NCBI GenBank assembly: GCA_020720785.1
Contig: DYOA01000021.1
Coordinates: forward strand, 1 to 41,583
Origin: Leptospira biflexa
GTDB taxonomy: Bacteria > Spirochaetota > Leptospiria > Turneriellales > DYLW01
DNA: 41,583 nucleotides
Direction: 5' to 3'
How positions within the stretch are numbered: the stretch's first letter is position 1; the number at the start of each line of letters is the position of its first letter. This document shows, one piece after another, positions 33,630 through 41,571 of the stretch. The notes under the pieces are model-generated. The model searched no databases. It was given only the letters and a program-made list of their open reading frames with translations, and had not been told where the DNA came from. The position numbers were made by a program, and so were the translations under genes.

Positions 33630-35492
33630 ACCGTATTTATTTTCCAGTTCTTCCATGCTGCCGTGTTCAATGGGGAGGGATGGATAACCAAAAGAATGAA
33701 ATACCTTACCCTGGATATCTGTAAAAAATTCGGACAGAAAATATGTCCCCACTCCGCCCGGATGGGAATGGTTTTCCAGGGTAAAAATCCCTTTCTTTCC
33801 CCGGATGGCTGCCCGGATGGTTTTTGCATCGAACGGTTTGATGCTTTTTAGATTGATTATGGACACGGAATAGCCTTTTTTTTCCAGAATTCCCGCCGCC
33901 TCCATTCCATTGCGGAGCATTGGTCCTTCCGTAAAAAGAGCCATATCTTTCCCCTTTTTTACCTCCCTGGCTTTCCAGACGGAGGAATGGTTTTTTTCCG
34001 GAAAAGGACGATTTTTTTGCTCCCATTTATAAAAAGATTCTGATTTTGCGGATATCCGGGGGAAGCGAACGGCCACCACGGCGTCTCTTGTGTCCCGCAT
34101 GGCGTACAGCATCTCCAGCAGATCTTTCTCATCAGCGGCGGAGAGAATTTTTATATTGGGGATGGGATACAGAAATCCAATGTCATACAAGCCCTGGTGG
34201 GTCTCTCCATCTCCGCCCACCACTCCCGCCCGATCGATGACAATCCGCACGGGTAGACTCATCAAAGAGATATCGTGGATCACCTGGTCATAGCTACGCT
34301 GTAAAAAAGTGGAATAAATGCAGAAAAAGGGAATCTTGCCGTTTTTGGCCAGTGCTCCGGAAAGAGTGGCTGCGTGCTGTTCCGCAATTCCGGTGTCAAA
34401 GAACTGAAACGGATATTTCTCTGCAAAAAGGGTTAAACCGGAGCCCTCCCGCATGGCCGGGGTAATGGCGATAATTCTTTCATCCTTATCCGCCATAGCA
34501 CACAGGGCGTTCCCCACAAATTCACTGAGCGGCCAGGAACCGTTGGAATCTTCGATGATACCTTCTTCCGGATGAAACGGCTTCACTCCATGGTACCCGG
34601 TGGGATCCTTTTCTGCATGGGAAAATCCTTTTCCTTTTTTGGTGACCACATGCAGAAGGCTGGGTTTTTCCAGATCTTTAAAGTTTTTTAACAGGCGGAT
34701 CAGTTTTTTGACATCATGGCCATCCACCGGGCCGTAGTAGGTGAATCCCAGCTCCGTAAAAAACTGGGTATCTGTTATGATGGATTTCATATTCGCGAAA
34801 AACCGGACAAACAAACGTTCCGTGGCGGGACCTATGATGGGTATCCATCGGGCGAATTTTAAAAACCGATGCCAAGATTTTTTATAAAAGCGGGTGCTGA
34901 TCAGACCGGTCAGGGAATAACTGAGTGCCCCCACATTCTGGGAAATGCTCATTTCATTGTCGTTCAGGATCACCAGCATGGGGCTTTTCACATCGCCGGC
35001 ATGGTTCATCGCTTCAAAAGCCATTCCGGAAGCAATGGACGCATCCCCGATAATGGCCACAACGGAGTAGGGGGTTTCTCCGGTTTTCACCCGCATGTCC
35101 CTGTCCAGGGCTTCCCCCAGAGCCTGGGAAATGGAAGTGCCGGCATGGCCCACATCATAATGGTCATGTTCACTTTCTGAACGCTTGGGGAAGCCGGAAA
35201 TCCCGCCAAAAGAACGAACCCCGGAAATTTCCTTCTTACGTCCGGTCAGTATCTTATGGGTGTATGTCTGGTGTCCCACATCCCAGAGCAGACGGTCCCG
35301 GGGGGAATTAAAGACATAATGCAAAGCAACAATTATTTCCACTGTCCCCAGATTGGACGCCAGATGGCCTCCGCTGCGGGAAATGGACTCTATCAGAAAA
35401 TTCCGGATTTCCACGCAAAGGTTTTCCACCTGGGAGATGCTCAGTTGTTTTAAATCATCAGGAGAATTGATCCGATCTAATAATGATTCCAT
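33582..35492 (-). CDS. dxs: 1-deoxy-D-xylulose-5-phosphate synthase
   Basis: This 636-residue thiamine-diphosphate enzyme condenses pyruvate and glyceraldehyde-3-phosphate, the first step of the DXP/MEP isoprenoid route. SRSGGHLASNLGTVEI (His43), LLWDVGHQTYTHKILTGR and the ThDP/Mg motif GDASIASGMAFEAMNHAG … LNDNEMSIS (Asp150, Asn179) are present. In the second half, FFDTGIAEQHAATLSGALAK and IDRAGVVGGDGETHQGLYD mark the pyrimidine-binding domain. The motif has GDA where many enzymes have GDG, a variant I believe occurs in real DXS proteins. Its start overlaps the Trm112-like gene by 16 bp. Confidence 0.97.
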   Translation of the reverse strand: MESLLDRINSPDDLKQLSISQVENLCVEIRNFLIESISRSGGHLASNLGTVEIIVALHYVFNSPRDRLLWDVGHQTYTHKILTGRKKEISGVRSFGGISGFPKRSESEHDHYDVGHAGTSISQALGEALDRDMRVKTGETPYSVVAIIGDASIASGMAFEAMNHAGDVKSPMLVILNDNEMSISQNVGALSYSLTGLISTRFYKKSWHRFLKFARWIPIIGPATERLFVRFFANMKSIITDTQFFTELGFTYYGPVDGHDVKKLIRLLKNFKDLEKPSLLHVVTKKGKGFSHAEKDPTGYHGVKPFHPEEGIIEDSNGSWPLSEFVGNALCAMADKDERIIAITPAMREGSGLTLFAEKYPFQFFDTGIAEQHAATLSGALAKNGKIPFFCIYSTFLQRSYDQVIHDISLMSLPVRIVIDRAGVVGGDGETHQGLYDIGFLYPIPNIKILSAADEKDLLEMLYAMRDTRDAVVAVRFPRISAKSESFYKWEQKNRPFPEKNHSSVWKAREVKKGKDMALFTEGPMLRNGMEAAGILEKKGYSVSIINLKSIKPFDAKTIRAAIRGKKGIFTLENHSHPGGVGTYFLSEFFTDIQGKVFHSFGYPSLPIEHGSMEELENKYGLDASGIARKILQLLK

Positions 35493-35728
35493 TGGATACC
35501 ATTTTCATAAATCAGATTGGGGATATCATCCTCAATTAAATAAAGAATGCCGTTCTCCTTTTCCAGAAGAGCGGCTTCCGGATTTGCCGTGATCGGCTCA
35601 CCGGAAATATGTTTTATTTCTTTATGTTTGATTTTCTGATTCAGTTGATCCAAGATTTTTTTGTCTGCCAGAATCAGCGACTTTTTGCTCCGGGGACATA
35701 CAAGGATTTTCAGAAATTCCTGATCCAT
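35477..35728 (-). CDS. Trm112-like small protein
   Basis: This 83-residue protein resembles the Trm112/YcaR (UPF0434) family: EFLKILVCPRSKKSLIL at the start and ENGILYLIEDDIPNLI at the end. In eukaryotes Trm112 activates methyltransferases; bacterial members are poorly understood. Here only one of the usual pair of N-terminal cysteines remains (CPRSKK instead of CPxC), so zinc binding is doubtful. It lies 45 bp downstream of leuB and overlaps dxs by 16 bp. Confidence 0.82.
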   Translation of the reverse strand: MDQEFLKILVCPRSKKSLILADKKILDQLNQKIKHKEIKHISGEPITANPEAALLEKENGILYLIEDDIPNLIYENGIQWNHY

Positions 35729-35773
35729 AGCGTCAGCGATTAACCTGCCGGTGACACGTAAAGAAAAAGCTCA

Positions 35774-36886
35774 TTAATCCATACCCTCCAGGATAACATC
35801 TGTCATTTGCCGCAGGTTCAGGGCGGGATTCTTGTCTCCCTGCATGATCAAATCCCCGGTCCGGGCTCCGGAGGCAATGGCTTTTTTTACGGCCTTTTCA
35901 ATAGCATCCGCTTCTTTGTCCATTTTAAAAGAGAATCTGAGCATCATGGCAGCAGAAAGGATTTGGGCTATGGGGTTGGCAATGCCCTTTCCGGCAATGT
36001 CCGGAGCAGAGCCGCCGGCGGGTTCATACAGCCCAAAGGAATATCCTTCTCTCCCCCAGCGGGAATGGGGATCTCCCAGCGAAGCGGAGGCCAGCATGCC
36101 GATGGAGCCCGTTATCTGGCTGGCTTCATCGGACAGAATGTCCCCGAATAAATTGGGACATAGCATCACATCAAACTGGGACGGATTTTTCACCAACTGC
36201 ATGGAGGCATTGTCCACATACTGGTGGATCAGCTTAACATCCGGATAGCTTTTGGCCACACTTTCCACGGTCTCCCGCCAGAAAACCATGGTAGTGAGAA
36301 CATTGGCTTTATCAATGCTGTGGACAATTTTTTTCCGGCTATGGGCATACGTGAAGGCCAGATGGGCAATTCTTTCAATTTCATATCGATGATAAATCAT
36401 GGTGTCAAACGCGGCTTCCTCTTTTCCTTCTCCGCGTTTGCCCTTGGGTTGGCCAAAGTATACATCCCCGGTGAGTTCCCGCATAATCAAAATATCCAGA
36501 CCCTTCTCCACCAGGGAAGGTTTTAACGGGGACGCATCCTTTAATTCCGGATAAATAATGGCCGGGCGTACATTGGCAAACAGCTCAAAATGCTTCCGCA
36601 GTGGAAGGAGAGCCGCCCGCTCCGGCTGTTCGGAGGGGGGCAGATGTTCCCATTTGGGGCCACCCACAGAGCCAAAAAGGATGGCGTCGCTTTGTTCCGC
36701 CGCTTTCAAGGTTTCTGCCGGGAGGGCATTTCCCGTCTGGTCAATGGCCGCTCCGCCCACCAATACTTCCGTGAATTCAATCTGGTGGGAGGAATTTTTC
36801 AATGCCTTATGGATTACTTCCCGTGCACTCTGCATTACTTCCTGTCCGATGCCGTCACCGCTCATCACTGCTACTTTGAAAATCAT
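35774..36886 (-). CDS. leuB: 3-isopropylmalate dehydrogenase
   Basis: This 370-residue enzyme oxidises and decarboxylates 3-isopropylmalate to 2-oxoisocaproate in leucine synthesis. It starts [16 protein letters not shown], has GSVGGPKW and [14 protein letters not shown], and carries the catalytic Tyr/Lys region ([30 protein letters not shown]). The metal-binding segment [19 protein letters not shown] and the coenzyme segment [19 protein letters not shown] are intact. YFGQP (rather than isocitrate-type signatures) supports leuB over icd. It follows the PtsN-like gene by 21 bp. Confidence 0.97.
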   Translation of the reverse strand: MIFKVAVMSGDGIGQEVMQSAREVIHKALKNSSHQIEFTEVLVGGAAIDQTGNALPAETLKAAEQSDAILFGSVGGPKWEHLPPSEQPERAALLPLRKHFELFANVRPAIIYPELKDASPLKPSLVEKGLDILIMRELTGDVYFGQPKGKRGEGKEEAAFDTMIYHRYEIERIAHLAFTYAHSRKKIVHSIDKANVLTTMVFWRETVESVAKSYPDVKLIHQYVDNASMQLVKNPSQFDVMLCPNLFGDILSDEASQITGSIGMLASASLGDPHSRWGREGYSFGLYEPAGGSAPDIAGKGIANPIAQILSAAMMLRFSFKMDKEADAIEKAVKKAIASGARTGDLIMQGDKNPALNLRQMTDVILEGMD

Positions 36887-36907
36887 GGATCAGTTTTTAT
36901 TTAAAGG

Positions 36908-37426
36908 TCAAGCTGAAAAACCATTTTCCGGATTTGTTTTTCCGTCCAGGTTTTCTTTTTCTACAATTTTATCCCAGATGTCGTCGGCGGAATTCTGTGT
37001 AATGATCATGGTTCGGAAGGATTCTTCATTGACCAGACGGGCAATGCCGGCCAGGGTACGGATATGCTGCTGGAACTGGTTCTTGGGCACAAACAGAAGG
37101 ATGACAATATGAACGGGACGCTGGTCGATGGAATCAAAATCAATCCCAACCCGGGTGATGCACATGGCACCGATGGCCTCTTTTATAAAAGGGAGGGACG
37201 CATGGGGTATGGCCACATTCTCCCCAATTCCGGTGGTCATGGACTTTTCCCGCTCCAGAATGGCTTCCACTGCCTTTGTCACATCCTCCGGGGAAAAACC
37301 CGCCCGTTCCAGGATAAGCCTGGACATATTCTCCAGGAGCTGAAATTTATCGCCCATTATACCCGGACTGCTCTGGGGACATCCTGTAAAGATATCTTCT
37401 TTTTTTAGCAGGCCGGAGAGTTTCAT
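36908..37426 (-). CDS. PTS EIIA type-2 domain protein (PtsN-like)
   Basis: This 172-residue protein is a stand-alone fructose/mannitol-type EIIA domain. The phospho-acceptor is His75 in GENVAIPHASLPFI, followed by DQRPVHIVILLFVPKNQFQQH. Without EIIB/EIIC neighbours it fits a regulatory EIIA-Ntr (PtsN) rather than a sugar transporter. In Escherichia coli PtsN affects potassium balance and expression of branched-chain amino acid genes. Its place between leuA and leuB is therefore suggestive. It begins 1 bp after the Cys-rich protein gene. Confidence 0.88.
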   Translation of the reverse strand: MKLSGLLKKEDIFTGCPQSSPGIMGDKFQLLENMSRLILERAGFSPEDVTKAVEAILEREKSMTTGIGENVAIPHASLPFIKEAIGAMCITRVGIDFDSIDQRPVHIVILLFVPKNQFQQHIRTLAGIARLVNEESFRTMIITQNSADDIWDKIVEKENLDGKTNPENGFSA

Positions 37427-37427
37427 A

Positions 37428-37721
37428 CTATTGCTGCAATTGAGGAGCTTCTTCCACAGCGTAGATCTCGTCTTTTACCGGAAGTTCGCGACGCAGGTTT
37501 TTAATATATGGGTTGGGGTCTCCCATGGGTGCATAATCCGGACAATCTGTCTGTACGCGACGGGCTACCGTGAAAAACTTATACTGTTTTTCTTCCCCGG
37601 ATCTTTTTGCCCATCTTTTTTTGGAACACTTGACACGCAATACGTATTTAGTGGCATCCTGTTCAAAAGCCCGGACAACCACGCAATGCTCACAGTTTGC
37701 ACAATACACTTTTTCTTTCAT
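37428..37721 (-). CDS. Small Cys-rich protein of unknown function
   Basis: This 97-residue protein is highly charged. Its cysteines lie at positions 7, 10 and 13 (VYCANCEHCVVV), 32 (LRVKCSKKRW) and 60 (VQTDCPDYAP), a spacing that suggests a metal site. I have an impression of similar spirochaetal hypothetical proteins but cannot confirm it. It has no Shine-Dalgarno and is preceded by a promoter-like sequence ending right at its start. Its stop is 1 bp from the PtsN-like start, so the two may act together. Confidence 0.7.
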   Translation of the reverse strand: MKEKVYCANCEHCVVVRAFEQDATKYVLRVKCSKKRWAKRSGEEKQYKFFTVARRVQTDCPDYAPMGDPNPYIKNLRRELPVKDEIYAVEEAPQLQQ

Positions 37722-37761
37722 AATATATATGTATTATTTTTTTTCCCGCATACAGTGTCAA
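37722..37761 (-). promoter_or_regulatory. Promoter-like sequence between leuA and the Cys-rich gene
   Basis: On the minus strand TTGACA (37761-37756) is followed after 19 bp, largely poly-A, by TAATAC (37736-37731). Only 9 bp then remain before ATG 37721. The -35 directly follows the leuA stop. It would allow the Cys-rich protein, PtsN-like and leuB genes to be expressed independently of leuA with an almost leaderless mRNA. The 19-bp spacer is long. Confidence 0.4.
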
Positions 37762-37764
37762 TTC

Positions 37765-39330
37765 TTAAACCCCATCTTTTATTTTTTTGGAAACAGTTGC
37801 CACATGTTTATTCACTGCGTCCAGAAATCCACGGGCAGAGGCCTCCACGATGTCTGTGGATGTCCCCTTTCCGTAGTAAATCTGGTTATCAATGCGCAGG
37901 CCCACCCGGGCTTCCCCCAGAGCGTCCTTTCCGTCACTGATAGGGGTGATCTGGTAGTGTACCAGCCGGGTTTCCAGACCGGTGGCCTTTTCAATGGCCC
38001 GGAACAGAGCAGAGATAGGCCCGTCTCCGGTTTCTGCACCCTGGTGGACCTCGCTTTCCGTGCCTTTTTTCAGATTTTCAATCTTCACTGTGGCTGTGGG
38101 GATCATGGTGGAGCCAGAAGAGATATGAAAATAGGCCAGTTTGAACATATCATCCGATGAAACGGCGGTTTCATCCTGCAAGAGAACGGCCACATCTTCC
38201 TCATAAAGCTCTTTTTTCCGGTCAGCCAGGTCCAGAAATTTCTGGTATGTTTTTTCCATCTCTTCTTTATTTAATTTATAGCCCAGCTCTTTTACTTTTT
38301 CAGAAAAGCCGGCTCTTCCGGAATGGCGACCCAATACCAGCCTGGACCCTTCCAATCCCACGGATTCCGGAGTCATGATTTCATAGGTGAGGCGGTTTTT
38401 GATCATGCCGTCCTGGTGGATCCCGCTTTCATGGGCAAACGCGTTGGCCCCCACAATAGCCTTATTGGGCTGGACGGGAAGCCCGGAGACATGGGAAACC
38501 AGCCGGGAGGTTTTCATGATCTGGCGGGTATTGATTCCGGTCTGGAAGGGAAAATTTTCCGGCCGGGTTTTTATGGCCATGATCACTTCCTCCATGGCGG
38601 TGTTTCCAGCACGCTCCCCAATCCCATTGATGGTGCTTTCCACTTGCCGGGCACCATGCTGGAGTGCCGTGAGGGAATTTGCTGTGGCCAGACCCAGGTC
38701 ATTGTGGCAGTGGGCAGAAAAAATGATATTCCCGTCCGGATCGGTTTTAGATACTAATGTGTCAAAAAAATGTGCATACTCTTTGGGCGTGGTATAGCCC
38801 ACGGTGTCCGGAATATTGATGGTGGTGGCCCCGGCCTCTATGACCGCGTGCACAATCTCTGTGAGGAACACCAGATCGCTCCGGGTGGCATCTTCTGCGG
38901 AAAACTCCACATCGGCCACGAATTCCCTGGCCATCTTCACGGCGTTCACCGCCATCTTCATTACTTCCGCCGGAGTTTTCCCCAATTTATGCTTCATGTG
39001 GATTTCACTGGTGGCAATAAACGTATGGATACGCTTTTTTTTGGCCGGGAGCAGAGCCTTATGAGCGGATTCAATATCACCCCGGACGGCACGGGCCAGG
39101 GCAGCAATTACCGGCCCGGACACTTCTTTGGATATTCGTTCCACGGCAGAGAACTGGACTGGAGAGGATACGGGGAAACCCGCTTCAATAATATCAATCT
39201 TGAGTGCGGCCAGTTGGTGGGCCACAGCAACCTTTTCATCCTCCGTCATGGACGCTCCGGGGCATTGTTCCCCGTCCCTTAAAGTGGTATCAAAAAAATA
39301 GACATAATCCTTGTTTTTTCGGTTTTTCAT
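37765..39330 (-). CDS. leuA: 2-isopropylmalate synthase
   Basis: This is a 521-residue enzyme that condenses acetyl-CoA with 2-oxoisovalerate, the committed step of leucine synthesis. The HMGL-like catalytic barrel begins VYFFDTTLRDGEQCPGASM, with metal-binding FSAHCHNDLGLATANS and GARQVESTINGIGERAGNTA. The C-terminal LeuA dimerisation/leucine-binding region (about residues 385-510) is complete, so feedback inhibition is likely. A ribosome site GGGGGAGAGGAAAA precedes ATG 39330. It leads the minus-strand leucine gene run. leuC and leuD are not in the window. Confidence 0.97.
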   Translation of the reverse strand: MKNRKNKDYVYFFDTTLRDGEQCPGASMTEDEKVAVAHQLAALKIDIIEAGFPVSSPVQFSAVERISKEVSGPVIAALARAVRGDIESAHKALLPAKKKRIHTFIATSEIHMKHKLGKTPAEVMKMAVNAVKMAREFVADVEFSAEDATRSDLVFLTEIVHAVIEAGATTINIPDTVGYTTPKEYAHFFDTLVSKTDPDGNIIFSAHCHNDLGLATANSLTALQHGARQVESTINGIGERAGNTAMEEVIMAIKTRPENFPFQTGINTRQIMKTSRLVSHVSGLPVQPNKAIVGANAFAHESGIHQDGMIKNRLTYEIMTPESVGLEGSRLVLGRHSGRAGFSEKVKELGYKLNKEEMEKTYQKFLDLADRKKELYEEDVAVLLQDETAVSSDDMFKLAYFHISSGSTMIPTATVKIENLKKGTESEVHQGAETGDGPISALFRAIEKATGLETRLVHYQITPISDGKDALGEARVGLRIDNQIYYGKGTSTDIVEASARGFLDAVNKHVATVSKKIKDGV

Positions 39331-39341
39331 ATTTTCCTCTC

Positions 39342-39389
39342 CCCCATGGGGTTCTTTTCATAGTAATAAATAAATGGACTTTGGCCAAA
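39342..39389 (-). promoter_or_regulatory. leuA promoter region with two perfect palindromes
   Basis: On the minus strand TTGGCC (39388-39383) and TACTAT (39365-39360) are separated by 17 bp, a fair sigma-70 promoter. The -35 sits inside the 10-bp palindrome TTTGGCCAAA (39380-39389), a possible operator. The leader contains a second palindrome, CCCCATGGGG (39342-39351), directly before the ribosome site. No peptide with leucine codons typical of attenuation was found. Confidence 0.45.
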
Positions 39390-39425
39390 AATAATTGGAT
39401 AAAAAAATGTTTTATTAAAAAAATA

Positions 39426-40724
39426 TTATTCCAGAAGGGGAGTCAGGATTTTTTCCCAATCCCCGCAGGGAGCCAGCCGGGCCAGATTTCCCATGTGTCC
39501 GCCAATGGTGCGGTCAATGAAAACCATATCGGCGGGAAAAGATAAATCCCTGGCCTGGAATGCATTTCCCCTTGCCTGGTCCATGACCTTTTTAATGAGA
39601 TTATTTTTCCCGCCAAAGCAGTATGGCTTTTCCGTGAAAATGGGCAGAAAAATTTCCGCATAAGGCTGGATGAAGGACCACGGGATGGGGCTTGTCTGGC
39701 TCATGCGGATGCCCATGGTGAACAGAATTTCCGGAATTTTTTCCATTTCCTGCTGCATGGAAGCCTTCATGATTTCCCGGTAGCCATCCCGGATTACCGG
39801 GTTGGTTATTTTTACGCTGCCAAAATCATACACGATGATAACCCCCTCCCGCAGAAAGGCAAAATTGGCGGCGTTTGGATCTGTATGGAGCCTTTCCCCC
39901 TTTACCAATTGGCCCAATCCCAGCTCAAAAAGAGTCCCTGCCCAGAGGTTCCTTTCTTCCTGGGAAAGCCGGGCCGCTTCCTCCAGGCTGATTCCTGCGA
40001 CAAATTCCGATGTGATGACTCTGCGGGTGGTTAATTCCGGAAAGGGACGGGGAATCCGGATGCGGGGATGCCCGGAGAAATGATCATTAAAATACTGCTG
40101 GTTCCGGGATTCCTGCAAATAATCAATTTCTTCCAGAAGCTTAATTTTTATCTCTGTCCAGATGGGATTGATATCCGTATTGGTGAACCAGGACGCCAGG
40201 GCTTTAAAGAGCACCCGGAGGTTTTTTAAATCCCCCAAAATGGCCCGGTCAATTCCGGGATACTGGATTTTTATAATAACATCTTCCCCCTCTCTGGTCA
40301 CGGCTTTATGCACCTGGCCGATGGAGGCGGAGGCGAAAGGTTTTTCCTCTATGCGGGAAAATTTATCCCGGTAATCCGGCATCTCGCTTTCCAGCGTCTC
40401 CTGTATCCGATGGAAGGGGACGGGCAGGGAATCCTTCTGGAGACTCTGGAGCACCGCCATCACCTCCGGTGGCAGCAGACCGTCCTGCAGGGAGAGCATC
40501 TGGCCAATTTTCATGGCTCCCCCCTTGAGACGGGACAGGCTTTGCGTGATCCTTTCCGCGTTGCGCAGCAGGTTTTCCAGCTTCTTTTTTTCCTGAGAGT
40601 CCTGCGTGTAGAAAAAGTTCAACGCAGCGTTTGTGGCCAGAGATGTCCCCACTTTTGTGGTGAGCTTCCCCAGCTCCCAGAAGCGGTTCCACGCCGACGT
40701 AATAATATCATTTTCCCCAGCCAT
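39426..40724 (-). CDS. ABC1/UbiB/ADCK-family atypical kinase
   Basis: This is a protein of about 432 residues. The family-specific KxGQ motif is GGAMKIGQMLSLQDGLLP (Lys72-Gln75). The Ala-rich loop reads FASASIGQVHKA (Ser134-His139) and Lys152 is in VIIKIQYPGID. The catalytic loop GERLHTDPNAANFAF and metal loop YDFGSV follow. Family members use ATP and support lipid metabolism such as quinone synthesis. The usual HADPHPGN is altered to HTDPNAANF, and the metal motif has Tyr before DFG. ATG 40724 is preferred: it lies 2 bp after the upstream stop, while the longer frame from 40799 would overlap that gene. Confidence 0.88.
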   Translation of the reverse strand: MAGENDIITSAWNRFWELGKLTTKVGTSLATNAALNFFYTQDSQEKKKLENLLRNAERITQSLSRLKGGAMKIGQMLSLQDGLLPPEVMAVLQSLQKDSLPVPFHRIQETLESEMPDYRDKFSRIEEKPFASASIGQVHKAVTREGEDVIIKIQYPGIDRAILGDLKNLRVLFKALASWFTNTDINPIWTEIKIKLLEEIDYLQESRNQQYFNDHFSGHPRIRIPRPFPELTTRRVITSEFVAGISLEEAARLSQEERNLWAGTLFELGLGQLVKGERLHTDPNAANFAFLREGVIIVYDFGSVKITNPVIRDGYREIMKASMQQEMEKIPEILFTMGIRMSQTSPIPWSFIQPYAEIFLPIFTEKPYCFGGKNNLIKKVMDQARGNAFQARDLSFPADMVFIDRTIGGHMGNLARLAPCGDWEKILTPLLE

Positions 40725-40726
40725 GA

Positions 40727-41482
40727 TCAATCCTGAATCCGGGCCGTGCGGATGGCCAGTTCTGTAAGTTCCGCTGAATGCTCCCGCAGATAACCCCATG
40801 CACGTCCCGCTTTTTCCCCGAGGTCTCCCTGATTGGCCAGAGGGTCAATGCCCATCCTGCCGGTGGCAGAGCGGGTGGAAAGCCAACGGGGAAAATCCTC
40901 CGGCATATTCTCCGGAAAGCGGGATGCGGACCCATCGGCCGCCAGTTGACCATTCCAGTAGAGATCCCGCAGATAATTCACCGCTATGATTTTATGGAAA
41001 AGATGTTGTTTCTCCTGCATAAAGCCGGGGAGGGTGACAGTCACCACTTTACGGATATGCTGCACAATCTCCCCGTCCGATGGGCGAACCACCCGGAAGA
41101 GCTTTGTGGTGGTGAGAAGATACTCCGGACTCTCCAGAATGGCCTCAACTTTTTCCGGATACAAATAAAGGAAGGAGGCGGTGGAAATATTGTCCAGGGC
41201 AGCGGAGATAAAAAGCCGGAAGGTTTCCTCCGCATCCGGTAGGTGAGGGAGGAATAGGGACAGATACTTGTCCAGCCATTCGGTATCAAAAGATCCGGAT
41301 ACGATCATGTTCTCCCCGGCATAAAGAACAGGAACAGAGAGGACGCCCGCATGTAGGGGGGAAAATGGGTGGTCTGCGGTGTTAATGATTTGCGTGACTT
41401 CCCCAAAGCCGGCATTCTCCAGCGTCTCCAGCAGCTTGTGGCTGTACGGGCAGGTTGTATGGATATACGCTTTTAATTGCAT
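40727..41482 (-). CDS. Thioredoxin/glutaredoxin-fold (GST-like) protein
   Basis: This is a 251-residue protein. The first 75 residues look like a glutaredoxin-type thioredoxin fold: LKAYIHTTCPYSHKLLETLE with Cys11 in CPYS, the cis-Pro region LSVPVLYAGEN, then SGSFDTEWL. Residues about 80-250 are all helical, as in glutathione S-transferase-like proteins, but without a clear match. It may be a redox or glutathione-binding protein. It ends 2 bp before the ABC1-family gene, so both are probably one unit. Function not assigned. Confidence 0.7.
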   Translation of the reverse strand: MQLKAYIHTTCPYSHKLLETLENAGFGEVTQIINTADHPFSPLHAGVLSVPVLYAGENMIVSGSFDTEWLDKYLSLFLPHLPDAEETFRLFISAALDNISTASFLYLYPEKVEAILESPEYLLTTTKLFRVVRPSDGEIVQHIRKVVTVTLPGFMQEKQHLFHKIIAVNYLRDLYWNGQLAADGSASRFPENMPEDFPRWLSTRSATGRMGIDPLANQGDLGEKAGRAWGYLREHSAELTELAIRTARIQD

Positions 41483-41533
41483 CCCGTAAAATAATCAATC
41501 CGGCGGTTTGCATCCATATTTTTTTGCCAAAAA

Positions 41534-41571
41534 GGTGACAGTCACCCATGGAGACAAATCACCCATCGAGA
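41534..41571. repeat. Palindrome GGTGACAGTCACC plus short direct repeat at the right edge
   Basis: GGTGACAGTCACC (41534-41546) is a perfect palindrome around a central A. It overlaps the first copy of a 12-bp direct repeat, CACCCATGGAGA (41543-41554) and CACCCATCGAGA (41560-41571). It lies in the gap beyond the thioredoxin-fold gene. It could be an operator or a REP-like element; one copy is seen and the window ends here. Confidence 0.5.

Noticed and set aside
35832..36248. Plus-strand frame in leuB
   Set aside because: It is a shadow of leuB, which has full-length family motifs on the minus strand.
40725..40799. Upstream start for the ABC1-family kinase
   Set aside because: It would overlap the thioredoxin-fold gene by 73 bp, and the added 25 residues show no domain.
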